DNA from: Alligator mississippiensis
Taxonomy: Eukaryota; Chordata; Crocodylia; Alligatoridae
Direction: 5' to 3'
Assembly (NCBI RefSeq): GCF_030867095.1
Contig: NC_081830.1
Coordinates: forward strand, 33,401,832 to 33,465,831
DNA: 64,000 nucleotides
Part shown: positions 47,750 through 57,723 of the stretch, in pieces
Layout of the letters: every line of letters begins with the position of its first letter
How positions within the stretch are numbered: position 1 is the first letter of the stretch
Program-made: the position numbers and the translations under genes
The notes under the pieces: generated by a model
Database searches by the model: none
Seen by the model: the letters and a program-made list of their open reading frames with translations, nothing else
What the model was told of the DNA's origin: nothing

Positions 47750-48525
47750 GGAGCAGTGCAGATTGCAAACCCCATATAACAGCCAAAGGAGCACCATGTT
47801 CTGCCGCCCAGAGAGCAGCGGGTTCCTGGATTCTGGGCAGGAGCACGGAGCCACTTCATCCTTTGCTGAGAACAAACTAAGTGGGAACAACCTGGCTTCC
47901 TTCCCGGATGGCCGACGGATGGCAGCAGCAGGTGCAGCCCTCTTGGGGCGCAGGAAGGCTTTATAAGGCATGACACATCAAGCAATGGCAGTCATGTGGG
48001 AGGGCGACAAGGGCTGCACGCCTCAGCCTGGGGTGGCTCGGCTCACCTGCCTGGGTCAGCACCTCTGCCCTCAGGGAGGACGTGGCAGGGTCAGAGGCAG
48101 GATCAACACATTCCCCTCATAGGAAGGGTGGCCCCAGATATGTCCCTTAGGAGCGTGCCACACACACAGACTGAAGCTGGAAAGAAGACACCTATAAAGC
48201 GATTACACCTTTCCAAAATCTTGACTTGAGACCTGGTTGGTTTTTTTGTAGCTGAAGAGCCCTTGTGATCCTGTGATCATCACTTTGCATGTGTGGCTGG
48301 TCTACATTTATTGTGCAATTCGCCAATGAATTTCATAAAGTATGTGATGTGTGGCAGGGCCTTAGGAGCCATGGGGGTGGGGGACGGTGAGGAGCAGCCT
48401 GCTCTGCCCTGCCCAGCTTAGCCCTGCCCCAGCTCCCTGCAACAGCAGCAGAAAGTGCTGGTGCTGGTCTGCAGCCACAGAGCAGGTGCAAAGGACGTGC
48501 CGCCTGTCCAAAGGGCACCTGCAGG
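47750..48525 (+). repeat. unclassified interspersed repeat, copy A (inverted partner of 50,830-51,570)
   Basis: Reads, in order, cagattgcaaaccccatataacag, cctgcctgggtcagcacctctgccctcaggg, cccctcataggaagggtgg, ttgacttgagacctggttgg and gtctgcagccacagagcaggtgcaaagg. The reverse complement of 50,830-51,570 carries the same blocks in the same order with moderate divergence. No coding domain identified in any frame. It abuts a CR1 at its right end. Confidence 0.78.
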
Positions 48526-48526
48526 C

Positions 48527-48870
48527 TGCTGGTAGTTGAAGGCTGCTATTAAATCCCCCTCAGCCTTCTCTTCTCTAGACCAAAAAAGGCCAGTTCCCTC
48601 AGCCTCTCCTCGGAAGTCATGTCCCCCAGCCTCCTCACCATTTTTGTTGCCCTCTCCTGGACTCTGTCCAACTTGTCCACATCTGTTCTGTAGTGGAGGG
48701 CCCAAAACTGGACACAGGACTCCAGGTGTGGCCTCCCCAGTGCAGAATAGAGGGGAAGAATCACTTCCCTTGACCTACTGGCAGCACACCTACTAATGTA
48801 GCCCAGTATGCTGTTAGCCTTCTTTGCAACAAGGGTGCACTGTTGGCTCATATTCAGTTTACTGGCCATT
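48527..48870 (-). mobile_element. CR1 LINE fragment
   Basis: The minus strand is open for 106 codons: [65 protein letters not shown]. Both the 3' tail and the catalytic core are missing. Cut on its 3' side by repeat copy A. Confidence 0.9.
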
Positions 48871-49029
48871 GTAACTTGCGGCTCCTATTCATAATTTCTA
48901 CTAAAAGCATACAATAAGATTATCCATTCTATTAGTTTACAAAAAATTAAAACAGAACACAATGTACAATTATCCAAAATGGAGCAATGAATAATAGAAC
49001 AGGAATATTCTATTTGATTTTGGCCCTTA

Positions 49030-49242
49030 TTCTTTCTGCATGTAGTGCAAATACATGTAGAATAAGGGCCTGGTCAGGTTCCTAGTCTTCCACAGGGTGT
49101 TCCCAAAGCAGGAGACAAACTGATCGAAGTGGGCTTTTGGGATCCCTTGCTGCTTGGTCGGGTGGCCAAATAGCACTGCCTCTCTGGTCAGGTCTTGACC
49201 CATCACCTTCTGGAGGAGTTTGTTCACTGCTTTGAGAAAGGG
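49030..49242 (-). mobile_element. Tx1/L1-like LINE, C-terminal coding fragment, copy 1
   Basis: The minus strand reads KLLQKVMGQDLTREAVLFGH, TKQQGIPKAHFDQFVSCFG, NTLWKTRNL, matching copy 2 at 50,110-50,540. The clade is judged from copy 2. Confidence 0.6.
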
Positions 49243-49290
49243 CCTCGAGCTAGATGACCTGAGGTCCCTTCCATCCCTCATTTTCTATGA
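49243..49290 (+). mobile_element. CR1 3' tail scrap
   Basis: 'gagctagatgacctgaggtcccttccatccctcattttctatgaat' is the last ~45 bp of a CR1, with nothing upstream. Confidence 0.65.
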
Positions 49291-49328
49291 ATTATATAGT
49301 GTTATCATACACACACATGCATGCACGT

Positions 49329-49329
<1 letters not shown>

Positions 49330-49370
<41 letters not shown>
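49330..49370. repeat. (CA)n microsatellite
   Basis: About 20 uninterrupted CA units, likely length-polymorphic. Confidence 0.95.
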
Positions 49371-49372
<2 letters not shown>

Positions 49373-50109
49373 TGTTCATTTATACTGCTTTGACTAAAGC
49401 TGTAAATAAGCTACTACTACTGTCTAAGAACTGCTTAATTTCAATGCTGAACAGTCCTGTCTAGGCATTAACCTTTACCTTTAGAGATGAAGCAGCACAT
49501 GGGAAATTTGTGGGGTTTTGAATTTGGAGTGGCAGGGAATAAAGGATTGTAATTAAAAGGTCCACAGAAATAACAAGGGAGGAAGTGTCTGAGTGTGTGG
49601 AAGAGCACAGAACTTGGAAAGCAATCATGGGTGAGCAGCACACACAGCAGAAAAAAGTAAGAACAAAGCATTAGTCTGTCCTGGACACAGGTTGTTCTCC
49701 CCAGGAGAGGTGCACTGCTCCTGGAAACACTGCAATACCAAGCCAGTGGATGGAGCAAGCCCCATGCCTATCTTCCACTGTCAAAACCCCACTTAAGGCA
49801 GGGAGCACATCTAGACTAAAATGACTTTGCAAAAAATATAAATTACACACACACACCCTGTCTTGTGACCGATATGGTTCACTTGACAGTCCAACACACA
49901 CTTTTACAGTTACACTGTTCTCATGCCTTTTATAATGACCACACTGCAGCCATGTACCCACACTGCCACATGCCCATCACCATCAATTTTACTTGTCACA
50001 AGTACACCAAAGACAACCTCAGTGCTCTCCCCCTTCCTTCACCCTTCTCCTAACTCCCCCACCTCTTTCTGCAGTCCTTTCACTTGTGATTGTACTCATT
50101 GTCATCATC
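49371..50109. other. spacer, no gene seen
   Basis: Unique-looking sequence between the two Tx1/L1-like fragments. No domain in any frame. Confidence 0.4.
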
Positions 50110-50540
50110 TCAGTCACTATTGTTGTTATCATCATTCCTCTCCTCAGGAGACCCATCTCTGAACAAGCTATGCCAGTCCCTTCTCTTCCATATGATCTCC
50201 ACCATCTCTTTCCCATCATCTTCTATCATCTTCCTGTAGTACCAGTACATCTCACTCAGTCCCCTTTTGATGCAGCCCTCATCTGCAGGGTTCATGCGTC
50301 TGTTCACAAGCAGGTTCCTGGTCCTCCACAAGGCATTCCTGAAGCAGGAAATCAACTGGTCAAAGTGGGCTATCAGAGTCCCTTGCTGCTTGGTCAAGTG
50401 TCTGTACAGAACTGCCTCTCTGGTTGGTGATGACCCCTGTTACCATCAGGAGGAGTCTGATTATTCTCCACACCTCCCTGGTGTATGGGCAGTATCAGAA
50501 GAGGTGGTTGATAGTTTCCACCTTCCTTCTTAGCCAAGAC
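50110..50540 (-). mobile_element. Tx1/L1-like LINE, C-terminal zinc-finger region, copy 2
   Basis: Minus strand: an ETINHLF-x-YCPYTREVWRIIRLLL stretch (50,430-50,525), the H...CP...EVW signature of the C-terminal finger of L1/Tx1/R2-type LINEs. It is followed by TKQQGTLIAHFDQLISCFRNALWRTRNLL and MYWYYRKMIEDDGKEMVEIIW. One stop and at least one shift. The clade call is inference; R2-type is the alternative. Confidence 0.62.
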
Positions 50541-50829
50541 ACCAAGAAGCAATGCCCCACCACTGTCCACAGCCCCACCACCTGCAGCCCTGGCCTCCCT
50601 CAGCATGCTGCAAGCCCTGCTGCCAGCATTTCTCTGCCCCCAGCCCCCCCTAGCTACCTCCAGGCCCAACACCCCCTCTAACAACCCTGCCAGCACTGCC
50701 TCCTATGTCACAGCACCCAGGCACCAGCCTCTGCCCTACCCTTCCGCTGCGTGAGGCTCCCGCTCTGGCCCCTCCACAGGTCCCCACCTCTTGTCCCCTT
50801 ACCCTGGCAGTGCAGAAGTGGCTCAGGAT
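50541..50829. other. C-rich spacer
   Basis: C-rich, low complexity, no gene seen. Open frames reflect base composition. Confidence 0.4.
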
Positions 50830-51570
50830 TTGCCCCTGTCCCCTTTGGACAGGCAGCACTTCCTTTGCACCTGCTCTGTGGCTGCAGACTAGTACCCATG
50901 CCTTCTGCTGCTGCTGCAGGGAGCTGAGGCAGGGAAGGGCAGGGTGCTTCTCACTCCCCACTCCAGACTTCTAGGGCCCGGATACATGTTACATACATCA
51001 CACAATGCACTGGCAACTCACACAATAAACATAGACAGGCCACACGTGCAAAGTGATGAGCACAAGATCACAATGCCTCTCCAGCTATAAAAAGAGCCAA
51101 CCAGGTCTCAAGTCAGTGCTTGGAAAGGTGGAACCACTCTTTAGGTGGCTTCTATCCAATTTCAAGCTGAGCATGAGGCAGAGACATCTCCAGGGCCACC
51201 CTTCCTATGAGGGGAACGTGCCAGTCCTGCCTCTGACGCTGCGTGTCCTCCCTGAGGGCAGAGGTGCTGACCCAGGCAGGTGGGCCCAGTCACACCAGGC
51301 CAGGGTGTGCAGCAGCCCCCATCCCCCTCCCACATGACTGCCCTTGCCATGCCTTACAAAGCCTTCCTGCATCCCAAGGGGACTGTGCCCAGTGCCATCC
51401 CTTGGCTAACCCGGGGAGGAAACCAGGCTGTTCCCACATGATTCATGTTCAGCAAAGGATGGAGCAGATCCATGCTTCTGCCCAGGTTCCTGCGACTACT
51501 ACTTTCCAGGTGGTAGAACGTGGCACTCCCTTGACTGTTACATGGGGTTCACAATCTGCTCTGCTCTGCC
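50830..51570 (-). repeat. unclassified interspersed repeat, copy B
   Basis: Inverted copy of 47,750-48,525: gacaggcagcacttcctttgcacctgctctgtggctgcagac, ccaaccaggtctcaagtcag, ccacccttcctatgagggg, ccctgagggcagaggtgctgacccaggcaggtg, ctgttacatggggttcacaatctgc. The homologous stretch may extend somewhat past 51,570. Confidence 0.78.
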
Positions 51571-52207
51571 TGGCAGGTGCAGGAGTCTGGAGAAGACTGT
51601 AGTGATGCTAAGCTGCAATGAAGCTAAGACACTGCAGAGAACCTTGGGAGTAACAGGCTTCACTGACCGCCAGATGAGCTGATAAAAGGTGCAGCAAGCC
51701 AAAACGTTGGAGACCCCCCAGATCTGCAGGGAATGCACCCTTGGTGCCTGAACTGGGCAGCAGGGGGCTGATGTTGGCAAGGACTGAGCCCACACGTGTC
51801 TGGACTTATCCCCTTTTTACTTAGTTCCTCGCTATCTCAAGCAAGAAAGCGATAAGAGGTGGCACGGGGTGGGCGCATCTCGACTATAAATACAGGGCCT
51901 CTGAGACTCTCCTTCTCCTACCGACTTAGGGGTCATCAGTGCATGTCATGCAACACTTCCCATTTTCTGGGCAGTTTTGCTGAGCTGGACTGACCGATGT
52001 ACCAACCCACTAGCTAATGCGCAAGAGACAATCCGAGCTTTCACCCCCAGACACAAATTTGAGGCATTCTTTCTGCATTGCACCCGAACTCCAGGAGGCT
52101 GGTTGCAGGTAACAACCTTCAAGAGCCCCCTGACCCATGCATCCTGAATGACAGAGGACAGGAAGCTGGTGCACATGTATGTTGGGTGTTTGAAATTAGC
52201 TGTTGAG

Positions 52208-52248
<41 letters not shown>

Positions 52249-54605
52249 ATGGCTGTTGGTATGGGTGCTTGCAGTGTGCACCTGCACATAGCTCCAGGTT
52301 TCATGCATGTGTAAACGAACAGGGGCAGGAGTGCTTTCTGCAAGTGCCTGGCAGATGTTGCATGCTGACACACATTGGGGCCTCATTTATGGGAGGTGCA
52401 TACAGTGCTGCAGGGTCACTCTATGGAATTACAGCCATTTCAGGCAGGGCAGCTGCAGCCACCTACACCGACTGTCCCACCAATGTCCCTGGCTGGCCAT
52501 AGAAGGTGATAGGCCAGGCAGGCAGGTGCCTTTGGGAGATGCCCCCTCCCCTACTCTGTGCCCCAGGGAGATCCCTGTCCTCTCTCCCCACCATAGCCAC
52601 CAGTTCCGGTTTCTCAGTGATGTACTTTCCAGCACCGCTTGCCTCCATCCCCAAGGCACCATCAATGGGGAACATCACTAGTGAGCATGTGCCCCCCTGA
52701 CAAGGCCCCACTGGATCCCGGTTTTGGGGGGTGACGCACTCTTACTAGCAGTTCCAGCAGGAGAGAAGCAGGACCCACAAGCATGATGTGTCCAGGCCCG
52801 TGTGAACATCAGAGTCTGCAAGCCCGGAACAAGCATCGGAAGAGCACAGACCCACGCTTGCCTGAAGGAGGCACTATGAGCAGGCAGGACAGAGCCAGTG
52901 GCTTAGTGGATTAGTTCTGCTGCTTGCTTTTCTCCCAGCAGTGCATGCAGGCCAATGCCCAGAGGTTCTGCATCTCAGCTTCCCTCAAAGGAAGCAGCTC
53001 ACCTCCTGGCCAGGGGTGGATAAACTCGTCTTGGGACCTTGGGCCTAAAGAGCAGGGAGGAGGGGAAAAGGCAATGATGACCACCCAGACCACTGCCCAC
53101 AATAGGAAATTGCTAATGTTAACACAATGTTAGCCCAGTCTGAGAAAGGCACACACAGAAGAAAGCACGTTGTTAGCTAGATTTCAAATAACCAGCTGGT
53201 TTTCTTCCCAAGAGGGGGTCCCACACTTCACAGCTGTTGCAGGCTGGGGGCAATGCATGGGCCAGTGGTTCCTGGCTTCTTTCCTTGCTCCCTGCAAGGC
53301 ATCTGTGTGCCACCTCTGATGCCCTTCCAACAATCCTTCCCTCCATACTAAAGTTCTCCTTGCTGCGGGCTGTGGCTGCCCACCACACCCTGGCCATCCT
53401 TCCCCACCCTGCTAGGAGTTGCCTCCAGCTCTTGTTTGTAGGTCTGAAGACACACAGCATGAGTCACTGGTTAGCAACCAGAGCAGCCTTTGCCAGTAGT
53501 CAGACAGCTGATGGGGTGGCCAGGGCCGAGGGGATCAGCACGGGAATATGGTTGCTCCAGTTTCTCACACAAATCAGGTATTAAATCCATTTTACCTTCT
53601 TGCCCTGGTTATTGCTTTTCTTGGCTTTCTCTCCCTGCCAGGGTCTGGTACCCGGTCCCCTTCGACTGCCTCAAGCACATTGTCCCCTACCTTTCTTCAG
53701 GCACGGACAGGTTGAGCAACTTCAGCTTCTTCTAAATTTTCAAGGAGTTTTAGCCCTTTCCAGTCACTCCGCTGAGGCCAGAGCCTCTGGCTCAGGCAAT
53801 GTTGGGGGGTTTTGCATGGGCCTTTGTTTCTTTTCCACCTTCTGTCTTTTTCCACCCTGGCAACATTTCTTCCCCCATCCCCCTCCAGCAGGCACCAATG
53901 GCTCTGTGCAACTTCTGCGCCTTCCTTCTGCCTCCCTGCTGTTGCCTCTGTAGCTTCGCTCTCTAGAGTTGCCAGCCTCCTTCTCCCCTGCCAGGGTTTC
54001 TGTGTCTTCCCATGCCAAGAAACACCTAAGATTCCTGCAGCAGAGGCCTGAGATGCTGTCCAGCCTAGAGATGGAGGGCTGCAAGCTAGGCTAACTCCCA
54101 GCTGGGCAATTTAGCTGTGGCAAGTTGATCCTCTCCCAGCCAGGCTTTTCTTCTCCTCTGCTCCAGACAGGCACCCACTCCAGCCGCAAGTGTCCTCTCC
54201 AAGTGGGAAAGGCATCCAGGAAGCAGCAGTGGCAGGCACCACGGTGGGCCCCGAGGTCGGCAGCTATGCCTACCGGATTCCTGGCTGCTCTTATTCCAGG
54301 CAGAGGGGCCTTACAACTCAGCTGCCATGACTGGTGCTAGGCTTCCTTGCCCTATGCTTGCCTCCTGCATTTCCTGCTCCTTGCTGACCTGCTGTTTTCA
54401 CTTCCTCTGTAGCCTCTCCACAGAGCTAAAAACAGACTGCTCTTTATCTCAGAAAAAAACCTTCTGTCTTAGGATCCTAGGGGTAGATGTACCAGCTCAT
54501 TGTGCGCCTCAAGTTCCCATGAAGGATCCAAATTAACAGCCTGCCTGGGACAATCAAGACTAATTTGAGTTAATTGCCATTCAAGCTGTGATTCCTAGAC
54601 CTTAA
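51571..54605. other. no gene seen; one (TG)n microsatellite
   Basis: About 3 kb without a recognised exon. A TATA-like 'gactataaatacagggcc' stands at about 51,883 and may belong to an old repeat promoter. (TG)n spans 52210-52246. Open frames near 100 aa (52,203-53,953) show no domain I know. Confidence 0.4.
52210..52246. repeat. (TG)n microsatellite
   Basis: About 18 uninterrupted TG units. Confidence 0.95.
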
Positions 54606-54740
54606 TTGCTGGAGGCTGCAAGCAAGAGAGGAAAAAATCCTGGTCAGACAGTTCACAGATGCAGCTCTTCCAGCAGGTATGACAGAAGACTGGGCAAGAT
54701 AGACCTATGGTCTGACCCAGTCAGTGGCAGTTCTTATCCC
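54606..54740 (+). mobile_element. CR1-group LINE 3' tail of a different subfamily
   Basis: 'gactgggcaagatagacctatggtctgacccagtcagtggcagttcttat' follows the 'gggctagatggacc-ttggtctgacccagtatggcagttcttat' tail seen in sauropsid genomes. Only the last 130 bp. Confidence 0.6.
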
Positions 54741-54900
54741 AGACTGTTTGATGGGAGTCAAAACCAGGAACAGTTAGCCCTGGATTAAACGAGTCCTCTT
54801 TTTTTAGCCTGATTCAGTTACAACAAGGCCTGCCAGCCTGGCAGGACTCCTGTCAATGCACTCTTCTGAGGCTTAAAAAGGTTCATCACAGTGTCCAGCC

Positions 54901-56330
54901 TGTTGGAGCCCTAATTACAGGTGTTGCCATACCTTTCCCGAGACGACTGGAGGAAGTCCTCTCCATAAAAGGTTGTGAACACCCCAATAATTTCGTTAAG
55001 TCTGTTAAAAGATTATAGTAAAATCTGGAAAAGTCATGCTAAGCTGGGGCTTGTGCCCAACAAGTGAAAATCCAAAATCCTGATGCTGCAAGCTATCTAT
55101 TGTTTCTAAAGAACCCATGAGATATCCCATCAGTATATCTGCTATCCGTAGGAATTTCAAGCTGGCTCCCAAGTATCTGGTTACTCCCTAACCTTATGTG
55201 TTTCCTGATTATCAATCAGTTTGTTGAGATGTTCCATACCAGATAACCCCTTGTCAAGAGAAAGGACAATGATTTATACTATTGAGAATGTTTCGAAGCA
55301 GCTGAATTGAGGGTATAAAAATCTGTAAAAAAGCAGCAGTGTGAGTGTGCTTCAAGAAGAAAACTCCTGTGCTGACACCATCCCCTGTTGTTCTTGGGAC
55401 GCTGGAAGAACAGATCGTCTCTCTCTTCAAGGATTGTGCTATGAACTATGCCTGTCAGCTTTGCAGCCTGAGTACCTTGGACTGGTGAGATCCCAGCGCT
55501 CTCTCTCTCTCTCTTTTCACTCTAGGCATACATTTCTGAACCTGAACTGTATTAGTTAAGCTTGAGCTAAGCTTCCCCAAATACTTAGTGAAACCAGGGT
55601 AATATTGTAATTGTTTGTGTTTGTTTTTTTCTTTTGCATGTTTATTACTACTAGTACCATTATATATTTCATATGCTTAGCAATAAATAACTTTTATAGC
55701 CAAACTGGTAGTAACTGGGTATATTTTTCCTTCTCTGCTTCTCTTTCCTCCCGTGTTCTGCAGCAACGCTTCTTTTACCTGAGCTAAAGATCCCTGTGAA
55801 GCCCAAAAATACTGTGGGGTCTGCTCATCAAGAGGCTGAAGATTGGGACATGCTGAGTTTGAAACACATAAGGGGATCAGCTTGTACAGGCTGATTGACC
55901 CAGTTTGACTCAGACGTGCCCTTATGAACTGAATGCTGGCCCATGAGGGTGTCAGCTAGACACCCAGCCAGATTCAGAGGGATTCTGTTCGCCTGTGTGC
56001 TTGTGTCTGACTGCAGTTTACTGTTGCTCTGATGAACTATTTTTGGCATATGAGGGTGTCAGCCTGTCCATGCTGATCAACCCGGCCAGGTCAGGCGTGT
56101 CACGTTAATTTGTGTGTGTTTGTGTGCATGACTGATTTGGTGACTGGAAGAACCCAGTCCCATTGAAACTGAGTCCTGCAAGATAGCTCCATTGGGGGTG
56201 AGGGCTTGCAGAAGGGAGAGATACAGCTCCGTATAGAAACACAAGCAGCACATTGACAGAATTACCAAGACCCTAGAAACTATCCCTAATAAATGAGCAC
56301 ACCCCAAAGTAATGGGCAAATCTGGTAACA
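54901..56330 (+). mobile_element. candidate solo LTR of an endogenous retrovirus, fossil
   Basis: Starts TG and ends CA. It holds a TATA box (gggtataaaaa, about 55,311), a promoter-proximal leader and a poly(A) signal (caataaataac, about 55,682), in the order expected of an LTR. The long region after the poly(A) signal (ctttatagccaaactgg...) resembles long reptile ERV LTRs that I recall. The 5-bp flanks, cagcc and ctacc, match poorly. No internal viral genes beside it. Moderately old. Confidence 0.48.
55498..55514. repeat. (CT)n short run
   Basis: About eight CT units inside the candidate LTR. Confidence 0.7.
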
Positions 56331-57723
56331 CTACCTTCTATACAGACAGCCATCAAGGAGTGGGGCACAGGTGTGATGTTCTTGCAGTAGCCTGTGATGC
56401 TGAAGAGATGTACTGTGGGGGCCCGGTGAGGCTAGATAGCCACAAGTGGCCACAGTGAGGGAAACCGGCTGCCCAAAGTTGCAGGCAACCAAGACATTCA
56501 AGAGTCTACAGCCCCTGTCCTTAGCGCTGCTGCCCTGGGACTGCCTCCAGTCCCCTGGTGACCTGTCCCCACTGTCACTCATGGCAGCAGCTCCACCATG
56601 CAGTTTCTGACCTGCCAGGACCAACATCCAGATCTGGCCCACAGAGCCATGTCATCAGGCCTGTGGGCTCCCAATGGATCCAGACTTTGATGGTGTGGGA
56701 GCAGTGGCAACTAACACTGCCATTGCTCCCCAGCCACCACATTTTCAGGCTCTGGAGCCGAGATGACATGGCCCTGTGCCTGGGGCCAAACCCATGTGCC
56801 AGATGAGATGCTCAGACTGGATCCAACCCTGCTGGACTGAAAGGCTGGGAACCACTGGGGTTAATTGTTTTCCAGAAAGGCAGGGAGTCTTAAAATTTGA
56901 AGATACCCAGAGATGGAGAATCCACCACAGCCCCTGGGACTGGGCTGCAATGGTTAATCAGCACCCCCTGGGTAAATGTGTCTGGTGTCAGCTTCCAGCC
57001 CCTCGCACCTTCCCCTCTACCTAGTACGTTCCACAATAACCTTCCCCTCTGCCTTCAAGAGCTCCCCAGGATTTGGACTCCACAAAGGTACTAGTATCAC
57101 CTCTGCCTCTTCTTTAACAAGCTAAAGAAATTATGACCCTGCAGTCCCTTCTCACAACCCTCTTCTTCCTGCCCCCAAGCAATGTGCGATGCTTGTCATG
57201 CCCTCTCCAGGTTTTCAATATCTTTTTTAACTGGATGCCAACAACAGGTGCAGTGTCCAAACCCTGGTTTCACCAGTGCTGGGAACACGTCACATACTTC
57301 CCACCCCTTGTCACTGCTCCCCCTAAGCCAAGACACACCCAACACTTGCATGTGCTTCTGTTAGTGCTACCAGAGCCGAGCTGAGCACACAGCAGGGCCT
57401 GACCTCACTAGGGCCTGGGAACATAGAGAAGGGGGCAGCAAGCTGAGGGGGTGCACAGGCAGCTTCACCTAATATACTGTAGCAAAACAAGGATCCCTGG
57501 GTGCTTCCCAGAGCAGGCCAGGGGCCCAGTCCCAGCCTTAAAATCTAGCCTGGGTTACTCTAGCTTCAGGAGATAGGAGCAGAATCCAGGAAGACTGAGG
57601 GCAAGAGGGGGCCCAAGGCCTGCACCACCCAAGTTCAGATCTCAGTGTGGCTTGCTGTGTACCCTGCGCACCCCGGTGGGAGCAGACAGCATGTGGCACA
57701 CCCACAACTGCCCTGCAGCCATT
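56331..57723. other. no gene seen; hAT-type right end at 56,857
   Basis: 'aaaggctgggaaccactg' ending at 56,857 is, in reverse complement, the CAGTGGTTCCCAGCC terminus typical of some hAT elements. The left end was not found. The rest is unrecognised. Confidence 0.4.

Noticed and set aside
51880-51960. TATA-like site 'ctataaatacagg' as a host promoter
   Set aside because: No exon follows and the surroundings are repetitive; more likely part of an old mobile element.
49330-52246. CRISPR-like or regulatory meaning of the CA/TG arrays
   Set aside because: Plain dinucleotide microsatellites; no spacer-repeat structure, and the window is eukaryotic.
53237-54084. Open frames of 106-117 aa as a possible gene
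   Set aside because: Low-complexity, Pro/Ser/Leu-rich frames on both strands with no domain and no splice context.
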